From positions 4,504,001 to 4,568,000 of the forward strand of contig NZ_JABBPK010000001.1 in the NCBI RefSeq assembly GCF_012933555.1: DNA of 64,000 nucleotides, written 5' to 3'. The notes beneath the pieces are model-generated. The model was given only the letters and a program-made list of their open reading frames with translations, searched no databases and was not told where the DNA came from. The position numbers were made by a program, and so were the translations under genes. This document shows, piece by piece, positions 26,768 through 35,249 of the stretch (position 1 is the stretch's first letter; each line of letters begins with the position of its first letter). This stretch comes from Niallia alba (lineage in GTDB: Bacteria; Bacillota; Bacilli; Bacillales; Cytobacillaceae).

Positions 26768-26862
26768 AGGGAAAGAATATCAACGTTGAAAAAATTAAAA
26801 CTATTATAAAGTGAATGTATCTTCCTTCTCTAGCTTTAGCATGAACATTCTTAAAGGAATCA

Positions 26863-26879
26863 GTGGAACCGTCCGAGAC
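26863..26879 (-). repeat. Degenerate repeat A fragment
   Basis: GGAACCGTCCGAGACC next to the truncated 244-bp element; only half of the repeat is recognisable. Confidence 0.4.
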
Positions 26880-26976
26880 CACTGAAAAAGTCTTTTTTTC
26901 GTGCGAAATGAAGAGCAAGCATATTTGAAAGTGAAAATAAGGTTGGTTTGGAGAGGCGTCCGCTCGACTCCTATTA
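26880..26976. repeat. Truncated copy of the 244-bp palindromic element
   Basis: Identical over almost all of its 97 bases to 19655-19754, up to GGCGTCCGCTCGACTCCTA. It then changes abruptly to germination-gene sequence, so this is a deletion junction. Confidence 0.8.
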
Positions 26977-27433
26977 GAAGAAGAGGACGCAACACTCATC
27001 AAACTAATTCAGGACCAATCCAAGGAAATCTTCTTTCCAGTACCTATTGAAAGGGATGGGAAAGAAGGCAGTATCACATTAAAAAGCTTACGTGGAAAAT
27101 CCAACATAAAATCTAATCATAATGATATTGTCCTATTAAGGCTAAAGCTTGATACCATCATACTTGATTATCCTGAATGGATAAAGCTTCCGGATGATTA
27201 CTCTTTTTTAGAGAAAGAAATAAAAAATTTTTTCAAAAAAAATATCAAGAACTATTTAAGCAATTCCAAGACAATCACGTTGATCCTCTAGGAATTGGTG
27301 ATATCTATAGAAGTAAAAATAAGAATTGGAACGAGAAAGTTTTCTATAATAAGAGGTATCCAAACTTAAAACTTGAATCAACTATTAAGATAGATATATT
27401 GCAATCAGGCGTGGGAGAAGATACTTATGAGTA
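26977..27433 (+). pseudogene. Ger(x)C family germination protein, 5'-truncated and frameshifted
   Basis: Two frames together match the C-terminal half of Ger(x)C lipoproteins: first LEEEDATLIKLIQDQ to FLEKEIKNFFKK, then QELFKQFQDNHVDPLGIGD to the end. The shift occurs at a run of eight A at about 27234-27241, where one added A would restore the frame. The signal peptide and N-terminal domain are missing, cut off at the 244-bp element. The stop overlaps the gerAB start (ATGAGTAA). Not functional. Confidence 0.82.
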
Positions 27434-28473
27434 ATGAGAAAATAAAAATTAGAGAAAGTCTAACTCTATCTCCATTTTTCCTTTTCTTTCTCATTCACTC
27501 CTCACAAACCGGCATTGGTATGTTAAGCATGCAAAGAGATATTGCTAAATACGCGGAACAAGACGCTTGGATAGGAATAGTGATTGCTGGATTATATCTT
27601 CATGTCATATTTTTAATGCTCTTTAAAATTTTAGCAAGCTCTAATAATGGTGATGTTATTTCCCTACACCAACAATACTTTGGAAAAATCTTTGGCAATA
27701 TCTTGTCTATGGTCTTTGTAGTTTACTTTTTTTTATTGCTTTTACTTGTCTTTAGGTCTTATATTGAAATATTGCAAATTTGGGTATACTCCATTGTTGC
27801 TCCATGGGAAATTGGGTTAGTGATTACCGTGGTAATTTTTTATATCGTATTAGGTGGGTTTAGAGTGATTGCCGGAATATCATTCTGGAGTACATTAATA
27901 CCGATTATTTTAGTTTTCGTACTAGGATATACACTAAAGTTTAGTCACTTTTCTAATTTACAACCCTTTTTTAATCATGATATCAAAGAAATACTGTTGT
28001 CTGCTAAAGAAGGAATCATTTCCTTTGTTGGTTTTGAAACCGTCCTATTATTTTTTCCTTTTATTAAAAAAGGGAAGAGTACAAAAAGATGGGCACATTT
28101 AGGATTGCTATTTACAACCCTGACCTATCTTATTTTAACGATCATAACGTATGCTTTTTATAATCAAGGAATGCTGAAATATATAATATGGCCAACACTC
28201 TCCATGACAAAAATTGTTCAAGTTCCTTTTATTGAACGATTCGAATATATTTTCATTTTCTCATGGTTACTTGTTGTAATGCCTCCAATGTGTTTATGTA
28301 TTTGGGCTATAACACGAAGTTTGAAGGAAATGCTGAATATCAAATCAAGTTTTTCCTTAACAGGGATACTTGTGCTAGTAAATATCCTTTCTATATTATT
28401 GATTGACCGAGACTCGATTCATTTCGTCAAAAAAGCAACAACTCAATTAAGTATATATATACTATTTCACTAG
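27427..28473 (+). CDS. GerAB-type spore germination permease, C-terminally truncated
   Basis: 348 residues, about ten membrane helices, APC superfamily (Spore_permease). Landmarks are the opening ESLTLSPFFLFFLIHSSQTGIG and GFRVIAGISFWSTLIPI. It would form a nutrient receptor with A and C subunits in the spore inner membrane. Here no A subunit is present, the C gene is broken, and the stop TAG comes from the terminal repeat of the IS4 element, so the last helix or tail is lost. Probably non-functional. Confidence 0.85.
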   Translation: MSNEKIKIRESLTLSPFFLFFLIHSSQTGIGMLSMQRDIAKYAEQDAWIGIVIAGLYLHVIFLMLFKILASSNNGDVISLHQQYFGKIFGNILSMVFVVYFFLLLLLVFRSYIEILQIWVYSIVAPWEIGLVITVVIFYIVLGGFRVIAGISFWSTLIPIILVFVLGYTLKFSHFSNLQPFFNHDIKEILLSAKEGIISFVGFETVLLFFPFIKKGKSTKRWAHLGLLFTTLTYLILTIITYAFYNQGMLKYIIWPTLSMTKIVQVPFIERFEYIFIFSWLLVVMPPMCLCIWAITRSLKEMLNIKSSFSLTGILVLVNILSILLIDRDSIHFVKKATTQLSIYILFH

Positions 28474-29873
28474 CGTCGCATAAACATTGACGGAATTTTC
28501 CGTTATTAATTATCCTTACTTTTGAGTAAAAAGAAAGATGATTAAACATAGGTAGTAAACATCCATTTTTTTACTATACCCTGTGGCGAGTGTGATAGAG
28601 ACAGTGATTGGCTTATGGGACAGTGTTTCCCCCTATTTTTCTCAACCAAATGTGTTCCGGTTTCCATAAAGCTGCTTTCAAATAACGACTAATTTGTAAG
28701 TACGATCGCTTACTTTTCGTGTTCCGTTGAGCCAGTACATTCAAGCAATAGACGATCATCGCTATATACACTTGATTGTGCACAGCTTGTTCACTCTGTC
28801 CAAAGAATTTTTTGATATTCAAATACTGTTTCATCCATTTGAAAAACAGTTCAATGGCCCACCGTGATTTGTAAAGTTCAGCGATTTCATCCGCACTTAA
28901 ATCAAAACGATTCGTTAACAAGTGTAGCTCATTTCCTTTTGTATCCTATACTTTGATCAAACGGAAAACATTCTCCGATCGATTTTGTGTGGTTCCAATG
29001 ACGACCATCTCATCCGATAACACAGAAGAATCTTCTGGTAACGAGAGTGTTTCAAGGCTACGTACAACCGCATTTTTACGCAGTCGAGAGACGAAGAAAT
29101 AGCCTTCATCTGTCATGCGATCGAATCGTTCATAGTCCAAGTATCCACGATCAAACACATACATGCATTCTTTGTCATCGACCAGGATCTCAAGCTGGCC
29201 TCGGTCATGTTCGTTGGCATTTGTAAGCACGGATTGATCTGGATAGGAATGACCTTTTTCCATAAATACGAGGCGTAGATGGAGCTTCACACCAGATTTG
29301 GTTTTTCGAAATTTTGCCCACTTATGGTTGTTCAAGTTTAATGGTAATGTACTGGAATCAATAATTTTAAGAGGTGTTGTCGTTTTTCGTCTCGCTTGAA
29401 AATCAGTCTTCCGATGAATTTGCTTGACTAAATCAAGAAAAATAGTTTGGAAAAACTCCGTTGGAACCAGATTTAATCGCCTACCCAGTTGAGAGAAACT
29501 AATGGAATCAAGTTGAGTGGCGTTTTGTAATTCTTCTGAAAACACGCAATCACTTAATGCACGCAAACTCTCCGTTTCATGGAGTTGTGCATATAGTAGT
29601 AATTTCAAAAAGGAAGTCATATGCAGCTTCTTCGTATAGTAATTTAAATGATAGTTTTTCACTTGTTCCTCCAACAAATTGTTGGAAATAGGTGAAAGCC
29701 ATTGTTCAAATGATGTTTTTCGTGTAAACTTATCCATGCGTTAGTCCTTTATTTTGGATTTGGATAGGTTACTACCACCAACCCATTATAAAGGCTTTTT
29801 TTATAGAAAAGTTTATTTGCGGAAAATTTAATTTATTTAGCTATGTTGAATTATTTTAATGCGACACTAGTGA
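28468..29873 (-). mobile_element. IS4 family insertion sequence
   Basis: Ends are CACTAGCGTCGCAT on the left and, inverted, CACTAGTGTCGCAT on the right (13 of 14 identical), about 1.4 kb apart, near the length of IS4Bsu1-type elements. It carries one transposase with an internal stop. No clear target duplication is seen. It has cut the end of gerAB. Confidence 0.8.
28613..29737 (-). pseudogene. IS4 family transposase with internal amber stop
   Basis: The reading frame is continuous across one TAG at about 28939, after FRLIKV; the next residues (DTKGNELHL) continue in the same frame. DDE residues are visible: aspartate in KIIDSSTLPL, aspartate in VFDRGYLD, glutamate in WAIELFFKWMKQ. A single nonsense mutation inactivates an otherwise full-length transposase of about 374 codons; suppression or an assembly error is not excluded. 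Confidence 0.87.
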
Positions 29874-29891
29874 TTTTCCATGTATAATTAA

Positions 29892-30869
29892 TCACCATTC
29901 TTTGCTTTTTAGAAAGGTATTTCTCCCTATGCCACTTAGTTGATCTTTATATCCAAGTAATTGTCTCAATCTTGTATTAGGATACTTCATTTTTATTCTT
30001 AATTCCTTCGTAGTAATAGTTGGTTCCATAGTTAAAATTTCTTGGACCTTGACTATTTCACTAATATCATAATTGATCTTGTATACCATAAACGGAGATA
30101 GGTATTCAGCAATATTAATACGTGTTAGTTCTTCATTTCCAGTCCATTTAAATAGACGCACTTGTTCCTGAAACCTTTTAATATTAGCATTTTCCATTAA
30201 AAAACGATAAATCAAATCACTTTTAACAATAGTTCGATCAGTATCTTCTAGGTAACTTTCTTCAAGTAAGAAGACTACTATACCGATAAATGTATCAATG
30301 ATTTGAAGAGGAATTGATTTACTAGAGTCCTGAGAAATTACTTTATTTACTCTATAATTTTTATTTCTATATGCGGAATGTGCATTCATTTGTTCAATTA
30401 TCTTATCATTAAGAAATAACTTGTCATATTCGTCATTACGATCAATTTTAATCTTCACTTCTACCAATTCATTAGTTTGATTATCTAGATGGGAAAGGTC
30501 TCTAGTTAATCCGTAAAATAATCTCTCTGGTATTTTAATATAAAACAGGTTCCTTAGTTCAGAAGCATTTAGGCCAATTTTTGTTGCAGAGGTCAATGCA
30601 TCCTCATTGTTGACTATTAGTATGTTTATTCGTATATTCTCATTTATTACCGTATGTAAAGTTTGAAAATACTTTTTTAGATGTAAATCTTTTTTATATT
30701 CACGAAAATGCAGCTCACTGGTTGAATTAGCCGCCTTAAAAATTTTTCTGATCTTATTAACTATCATTGCTAATGATTTATCTGTTCCACTATAAGCACC
30801 ATAGTAAGAAAACTCTTTATTAAATTGATCAATTTTATTCGATTCATCAAAATAGATTAAGTAATTCAT
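29892..30869 (-). CDS. DUF3800 family protein
   Basis: 325 residues. The DUF3800 signature opens the protein (YLIYFDESN, an acidic DES-like pair), with later conserved positions in LHFREYK, KIDRNDEYD and LQIIDTFIGIVV. The C-terminal 60 residues (EPTITTKELRIKMKYP) look like a small helix-turn-helix. The acidic pattern suggests an RNase H-like nuclease fold, but activity is unproven. The gene is divergent from a strong promoter driving a tandem hairpin RNA, an association described for this family. Between an IS4 element and repeats, so probably mobile. Confidence 0.8.
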   Translation of the reverse strand: MNYLIYFDESNKIDQFNKEFSYYGAYSGTDKSLAMIVNKIRKIFKAANSTSELHFREYKKDLHLKKYFQTLHTVINENIRINILIVNNEDALTSATKIGLNASELRNLFYIKIPERLFYGLTRDLSHLDNQTNELVEVKIKIDRNDEYDKLFLNDKIIEQMNAHSAYRNKNYRVNKVISQDSSKSIPLQIIDTFIGIVVFLLEESYLEDTDRTIVKSDLIYRFLMENANIKRFQEQVRLFKWTGNEELTRINIAEYLSPFMVYKINYDISEIVKVQEILTMEPTITTKELRIKMKYPNTRLRQLLGYKDQLSGIGRNTFLKSKEW

Positions 30870-30893
30870 GTTTTTCCCCTTTGAATTAAAATA

Positions 30894-30921
30894 TTGACTT
30901 TTAGTACATAGATGTTATAAT
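30894..30921 (+). promoter_or_regulatory. Strong promoter of the DUF3800-associated RNA
   Basis: TTGACT (30894-30899), 16-bp spacer, and extended -10 TGTTATAAT (TATAAT at 30916-30921). Start expected near 30928. Confidence 0.75.
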
Positions 30922-30927
30922 TACAGA

Positions 30928-31045
30928 ATAAATTAATATTGATAGTTACTTTCTCTGCTACCGTATTGTAGTGCTGGTAACTATAATCGTAAAGATAGCT
31001 TTTCCCCGCTACCGTTTTGTGGGGCTGAGCTATTTTTTATTTGTT
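30928..31045 (+). ncRNA. Two-hairpin RNA beside DUF3800 gene
   Basis: Two related hairpins follow the promoter. Hairpin 1 has stem ATAGTTAC/GTAACTAT, hairpin 2 ATAGCT/AGCTAT with inner CCCC/GGGG. Their loops share GCTACCGTATTGTAG and GCTACCGTTTTGTGG. The second is followed by TTTTTTATTTG and acts as terminator, giving an RNA of about 115 nt. DUF3800-associated structured RNAs are known as a group; the subclass cannot be set by eye. Confidence 0.7.
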
Positions 31046-31137
31046 TATTTTTTTTATCTCTGAACTTGTACTTATGAATAAATTAATTATACCAAACGTA
31101 CGTTCCATTAGTCTAGCTATCGCCATTCAGGCAAAAT

Positions 31138-31172
31138 AAAAAATCTCCCAATAAGACGGAAGATTTTTCATT
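31138..31172. terminator. Bidirectional terminator
   Basis: AAAATCTCC and GGAAGATTTT form a stem around CAATAAGAC, with A and T runs on both sides, between the RNA gene and the small ORF. Confidence 0.6.
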
Positions 31173-31230
31173 TTAAGGAAGCGAGTTATTCAGCTCTCCC
31201 CCTTCTACTCCTTCAAATAATTAAAGGTAT

Positions 31231-31256
31231 CCGTAGAACCGCCCCCCCAGCTTCCT
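31231..31256 (-). repeat. Dispersed repeat A, copy 11
   Basis: Minus-strand GGAAGCTGGGGGGGCGG then TTCTACGG, two bases after the stop of the 61-residue ORF. Confidence 0.65.
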
Positions 31257-31258
31257 CC

Positions 31259-31444
31259 TCACAACCGCTGCAGTCGAAGTTCCTGAATAAATGAATCATA
31301 ATCAATCTCTAATGTATCACAATTGCTCTTCACTTCTTCAAAGAAATCAAACTCCCTATCTACTGGGCGGTCGCGGTTTTCGTAATAAAAGTTAATTAAG
31401 TGGTATAGTTTTACAAAGGAATCTAGCTTTTCTTTTTTATTCAT
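31259..31444 (-). CDS. Small acidic protein of unknown function (61 aa)
   Basis: A soluble, charged peptide with the segment FYYENRDRPVDREFDFFEEV. CAGGAGGAGAGAGGATAA precedes the ATG, which supports translation. It lies 62 bases after the dihydroorotase-like gene on the same strand and could be the last gene of that operon. I recognise no family. Confidence 0.55.
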   Translation of the reverse strand: MNKKEKLDSFVKLYHLINFYYENRDRPVDREFDFFEEVKSNCDTLEIDYDSFIQELRLQRL

Positions 31445-31506
31445 TTATCCTCTCTCCTCCTGTTTTTTGAAAACAGTCTTTTTATCTACTAAACCGAAAA
31501 CTTGCT

Positions 31507-32904
31507 TTATCTCCCTGGCACCACAATCCTCCCAGTTGGTTGGCTTATGATTTCCCCATTGTCCATCACTTTTATTCCTCGGACAATTGTGGCTACTGGC
31601 ATTCCGGTAATGGGGGTTTGGTCGTATGCTGTTACTTTACTTTTGCTATGGAGCTGTTCTCTTTTAATAGTATGTTTTTTATTCCTATCTACTATAGTAA
31701 TATCTGCATCTGTTCCTACCAGTAATGATCCTTTTTGTGGATAGATTCCATATTGTTTTGCTGGATTTTCGGAGAGTAGCTTACATGCATCGACTAAAGA
31801 GATTTTTTCTTCGCTTACTGCATTTAATAATAATGGTGCAAGGGTTTCTACTCCACACATTCCAGCAGGGATATCCCATAAACTTCCTTCCTTTTCTTCT
31901 TCCGTGTGTGGAGCATGGTCAGAACACACAATCGATACTGTTCCGTCCTGAATCCCTCTCCACAGCTCCTCTTGGTCCTTTTTATATTTAACAGGTGGAT
32001 ATACTTTCATTTGTGGGCCTACTCTTTCATAATCCTCATTGGATAAAAAGAGATAATGTGGACAAGTTTCTGATGTAATATTCGCATAGCCATCTGCTTG
32101 TGCTTGTCTTACTAGCTTAACTCCTTCGCCTGTACTTACATGGAGAATATGCAGCCTCGTTCCAAGTTTTTTCGCCAGGGCAATGCCAGATTGAATCGTC
32201 ATTTCCTCTGCTAGGTTGGGACGTCCTTGAAGAAGTGCTTTATAATCTCTTTTTCCCGAAGCCTCTACTTCCTCTGTCAGCCTTTGAATAATTTGATTAT
32301 TTTCCGCATGAATGGCAAGAATTTGTCCTGTTTTTTGCACCTCTCGGAAAATACTATATACCTCTCCATCTGAGAGGGGCGGAATTACGCCTTCGTCCCC
32401 ATCCTTATAGTTATACATTAACTGATAAGTCTCTTTATTAATCGCATAGCCCCAGAAAAACTTAAAGCCGATAACACCAGCATGATGAAGGGGAACGATA
32501 TCCGCTTTATTGGCATCTCCTAAGCAAATGCCCCATATCCCGAAGTCCACATGTGCCTTCGATGTAAGATTTTCCTTTTGCTTCTCAAAATTGTCCACAT
32601 TATTAATAGGCGGATTGGTGTTGGGCATTTCAAAAACAGTTGTGATCCCCCCAGCAGCTGCTGCCTTGGTACTGTAGTAAAAATCCTCTTTATAAGTGGG
32701 ACCTGGATCTCTTGAATGAACATGTGTATCGATAAAGCCAGGACAGACATACAATCCTTCTCCATCCGTTACTTCCAAAGCTTCTCCCGTTAACTCTTCC
32801 TTAGAGATAGCAGCAATTTTTCCATCTTTTATGTAAAGATGCCCTTTATCAAATCCACTTCCAGTATATAAATAGCCATTTTTTATGACATGATCCCACA
32901 ACAT
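31507..32904 (-). CDS. Dihydroorotase-like cyclic amidohydrolase
   Basis: About 465 residues, amidohydrolase superfamily. Metal ligands are in FIDTHVHSRDPG, ILAIHAENN, LHILHVSTGEG and VCSDHAPH, and the bridging lysine in GVIGFKFFWGY. The HxHxR arrangement (HVHSR) and MPNTNPP are typical of dihydroorotases, where arginine and asparagine hold the substrate carboxylate; allantoinases and hydantoinases differ there. In this operon it would open dihydroorotate to N-carbamoyl-aspartate. AAAAGGAGTGGAGAAA precedes the ATG at 32904. A hydantoinase or allantoinase role is the main alternative. Confidence 0.85.
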   Translation of the reverse strand: MLWDHVIKNGYLYTGSGFDKGHLYIKDGKIAAISKEELTGEALEVTDGEGLYVCPGFIDTHVHSRDPGPTYKEDFYYSTKAAAAGGITTVFEMPNTNPPINNVDNFEKQKENLTSKAHVDFGIWGICLGDANKADIVPLHHAGVIGFKFFWGYAINKETYQLMYNYKDGDEGVIPPLSDGEVYSIFREVQKTGQILAIHAENNQIIQRLTEEVEASGKRDYKALLQGRPNLAEEMTIQSGIALAKKLGTRLHILHVSTGEGVKLVRQAQADGYANITSETCPHYLFLSNEDYERVGPQMKVYPPVKYKKDQEELWRGIQDGTVSIVCSDHAPHTEEEKEGSLWDIPAGMCGVETLAPLLLNAVSEEKISLVDACKLLSENPAKQYGIYPQKGSLLVGTDADITIVDRNKKHTIKREQLHSKSKVTAYDQTPITGMPVATIVRGIKVMDNGEIISQPTGRIVVPGR

Positions 32905-32937
32905 TTTCTCCACTCCTTTTTTCATGTTTTAAAAGTT

Positions 32938-33471
32938 GATTTATCAGCTAATTTTGTATGAATATCAGCCAAACTTCTGATTTATCAGCCAATTCTTCAT
33001 GAATATCAGCCAAACTTCTGATTTATCAGCCAATTCTTCATGGATATCAGCCAAACTTCCAATTTATCAGCCAACTCTTCATGGATATCAGCCAAACTTC
33101 TGATTTATCAGCCAACTCTTCATGGATATCAGCCAAACTTCTGATTTATCAGCCAATTTTGCATGGATATCAGCCAAACTTCTGATTTATCAGCCAATTT
33201 TGCATGGATATCAGCCAAACTTCTGATTTATCAGCCAATTTTGCATGGATATCAGCCAAACTTCTGATTTATCAGCCAATTCTTCATGGATATCAGCCAA
33301 ACTTCTGATTTATCAGCCAATTTTGCATAAATATCAGCCAAACCCACAATTTATCAGCCAATTCTTCACAAATATCAGCCAAACCCACAATTTATCAGCC
33401 AATTCTTCACAAATATCAGCCAAACCCACAATTTATCAGCCAATTCTTCATAAATATCAGCCAACCCCCAC
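32938..33471. repeat. 13-copy tandem repeat, 41-bp unit
   Basis: Units start at 32938 and then every 41 bp (32979, 33020, 33061 and so on to 33430). Each unit holds two TATCAGCCAA boxes about 20-21 bp apart and the small palindrome CTGATTTATCAG. There are no variable spacers, so it is not CRISPR, and 41 is not a multiple of 3, so no repeat protein results. It fills the gap between the PyrD-like and dihydroorotase-like genes and would be transcribed. Units drift at a few positions (for example TTCTTCATGG, TTTTGCATGG, TTCTTCACAA). Confidence 0.93.
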
Positions 33472-33474
33472 TCC

Positions 33475-34392
33475 CTACGCTTGATGAACCAGCACTCCAC
33501 CGATTATCTCTTCTATCTCTTTTATTCCATGCAACTTCATATACGCTTCCATCTCTTCCCGTATCGTTATCATCGCTTCGGGATCAACAAATGAAGCCGT
33601 GCCAATTTGAACAGCAGAGGCACCCGCTAGCATTAACTCTATTGCATCCTCACCAGTCATGACACCACCGCATCCGATAATCGGGAGGGAGGTAGCCTGA
33701 TATACTTGATAAACCATTCGCACAACAAGTGGCAAAATGGCAGGGCCAGAATATCCGCCCATAATATTGCTGATTTTCGGTTTTCGTGAATGAACATCGA
33801 TAGACATTGCCAAAAAAGTATTAGAAACCGTTAAAATATCGGCGCCGGCAGCTTCACACGCTCGAGCAATTTCCGTAATACTAGTTACATTGGGTGATAA
33901 CTTCGGAATAAGCGGCTTATTTGTCACTTTTCGTACTCGCGTTACTAATTCATATGTGACAGATGGATCCATTCCAAAAGCTAAACCGTTATTTTTCAAA
34001 TTCGGACAAGAAATATTTAATTCGATAGCATCCACATCTTCCATTTCACCAAGTTCTTCGCAAACCTCAGCGAATTGTTCCATACTTTCTGCTGAAACAC
34101 TCGCAATAAATGGTGTGGAAAAAGAAGCATAAAAAGGGACCGTCTTTTCCTTAAAATACGTTAACCCCTCACTTTGAATCCCAATCGAATTGATCATGCC
34201 ACCAGCCTTCGTTTCACAGATACGCGGCGTTGGATTGCCTGTTCGCCGATGCTTCGTAATACTTTTGGGGATAATCGCACCAATCTGATTAACATCAATA
34301 TAGTTAGTCATCTGTTCCGCAAATGTTCCCGATGCAGGCATTAATGGATTTTTCAAATGAAGATTACCTAACGTTACTTCCAAGCCACTCAT
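33475..34392 (-). CDS. pyrD: Dihydroorotate dehydrogenase class 1B-like catalytic subunit
   Basis: 305 residues, FMN-binding TIM barrel. The active-site cysteine is in ELNISCPNLKNNG, and the orotate-binding asparagines are in NSIGIQ, NISCPN and SNTF; the FMN-phosphate site is GCGGVMTGEDA. The start ATG overlaps the pyrK stop as ATGA; the upstream frame extension is inside pyrK. The gene lies in a catabolic-looking operon, not a pyr biosynthetic operon, so it may reduce orotate with NADH through the PyrK partner. A biosynthetic duplicate is the alternative. Confidence 0.88.
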   Translation of the reverse strand: MSGLEVTLGNLHLKNPLMPASGTFAEQMTNYIDVNQIGAIIPKSITKHRRTGNPTPRICETKAGGMINSIGIQSEGLTYFKEKTVPFYASFSTPFIASVSAESMEQFAEVCEELGEMEDVDAIELNISCPNLKNNGLAFGMDPSVTYELVTRVRKVTNKPLIPKLSPNVTSITEIARACEAAGADILTVSNTFLAMSIDVHSRKPKISNIMGGYSGPAILPLVVRMVYQVYQATSLPIIGCGGVMTGEDAIELMLAGASAVQIGTASFVDPEAMITIREEMEAYMKLHGIKEIEEIIGGVLVHQA

Positions 34393-35174
34393 GCAAAAAC
34401 CACCTTCTCTAAAGGAAAGACTGGTCCTTCCAAACAAATACGTACAGGACGAATCCGTTCCTCTTCTTCTATTTGACAAACACATCCGTAGCAAGAACCA
34501 ATCCCGCATCCCATATTTTCTTCCAAGGCAATTTCAGCAAATAGTTGATGTTCACAAGCCACTTGCTTCATTAATACCGATAATCTTCGTGAACCACATG
34601 TATAGATTCCATCTATCTTTTTTTCTTTTATCAGAGCTTCTGCTAAAAGTTTTACTCGCTGAGGATCACTCGTTCCATCCTCATCATTTACAAAGATCGC
34701 CTCAACCCCCGCTTCCTTTAACTCCGCTTCCACTAAATAATCCTCTTTTGCTCTGGCACTTATAATAGCAAAACACGAAATATTCTTACTTTTCGCTTTA
34801 AATGCCAGTGCAGAAAGTGTGGCAATCCCTACGCCTCTTGCAACGACAAGGATATTTTCACTTTCTTCTTTCAAGCTAAACCCCTTGCCTAATGGTCCCA
34901 ATATATCAAGCTTTTCTTGCGGTTTTCGCTGCGCTAATGCCTTCGTCCCTACGCCCTTCACTAGATAAAGAAACTCCAATGTACATTCTTCTTCATTAAT
35001 GCGAAAAATACTGAGCGGTCTGCGAAGCAAAGGCTTGGCATCATCGCTACATTTTATATGAAAAAATTGCCCTGCTTGGACGGGGAATAACTGTTTATTT
35101 GGGACTTTTACTTTTAGATGAAAATATCGTCTGCTTACTTGCTGGTTTGATAAAATTTCCGCCTTCACTGCCAT
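34389..35174 (-). CDS. pyrK: PyrK-like electron transfer subunit (FAD, 2Fe-2S)
   Basis: 261 residues. The FAD motif is RRPLSIF, the nucleotide-binding loop is GVGIATL, and the iron-sulphur cysteines lie in ENMGCGIGSCYGCVCQ with a last one in VRICLEG. It passes electrons between NAD(H) and the PyrD FMN. ATGA overlap with the pyrD-like gene implies a complex in equal amounts. GGGGAGATAAGG precedes the ATG. Confidence 0.9.
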   Translation of the reverse strand: MAVKAEILSNQQVSRRYFHLKVKVPNKQLFPVQAGQFFHIKCSDDAKPLLRRPLSIFRINEEECTLEFLYLVKGVGTKALAQRKPQEKLDILGPLGKGFSLKEESENILVVARGVGIATLSALAFKAKSKNISCFAIISARAKEDYLVEAELKEAGVEAIFVNDEDGTSDPQRVKLLAEALIKEKKIDGIYTCGSRRLSVLMKQVACEHQLFAEIALEENMGCGIGSCYGCVCQIEEEERIRPVRICLEGPVFPLEKVVFA

Positions 35175-35249
35175 CCTTATCTCCCCTTTCTCTTGCTGTA
35201 CTGATCTAGCAAAAAGTGTGTATCCGTGTAGACCACGTTTGCTTGTACT

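Noticed and set aside
29738-29891. Continuation of gerAB on the far side of the IS4 element
   Set aside because: No frame past 29873 resembles the missing C-terminal end, and no target duplication marks a simple insertion.
31507-32904. Allantoinase annotation
   Set aside because: The HVHSRDPG and MPNT motifs and the PyrD/PyrK neighbours fit dihydroorotase better; no other allantoin genes are present.
32938-33471. CRISPR array
   Set aside because: Repeats are contiguous at 41 bp with no variable spacers, and there are no cas genes nearby.
33245-33484. 79-codon plus-strand ORF rich in ISQ and NLSANSS units
   Set aside because: It is a translation of the tandem repeat; the 41-bp unit shifts frame each copy, and there is no ribosome binding site.
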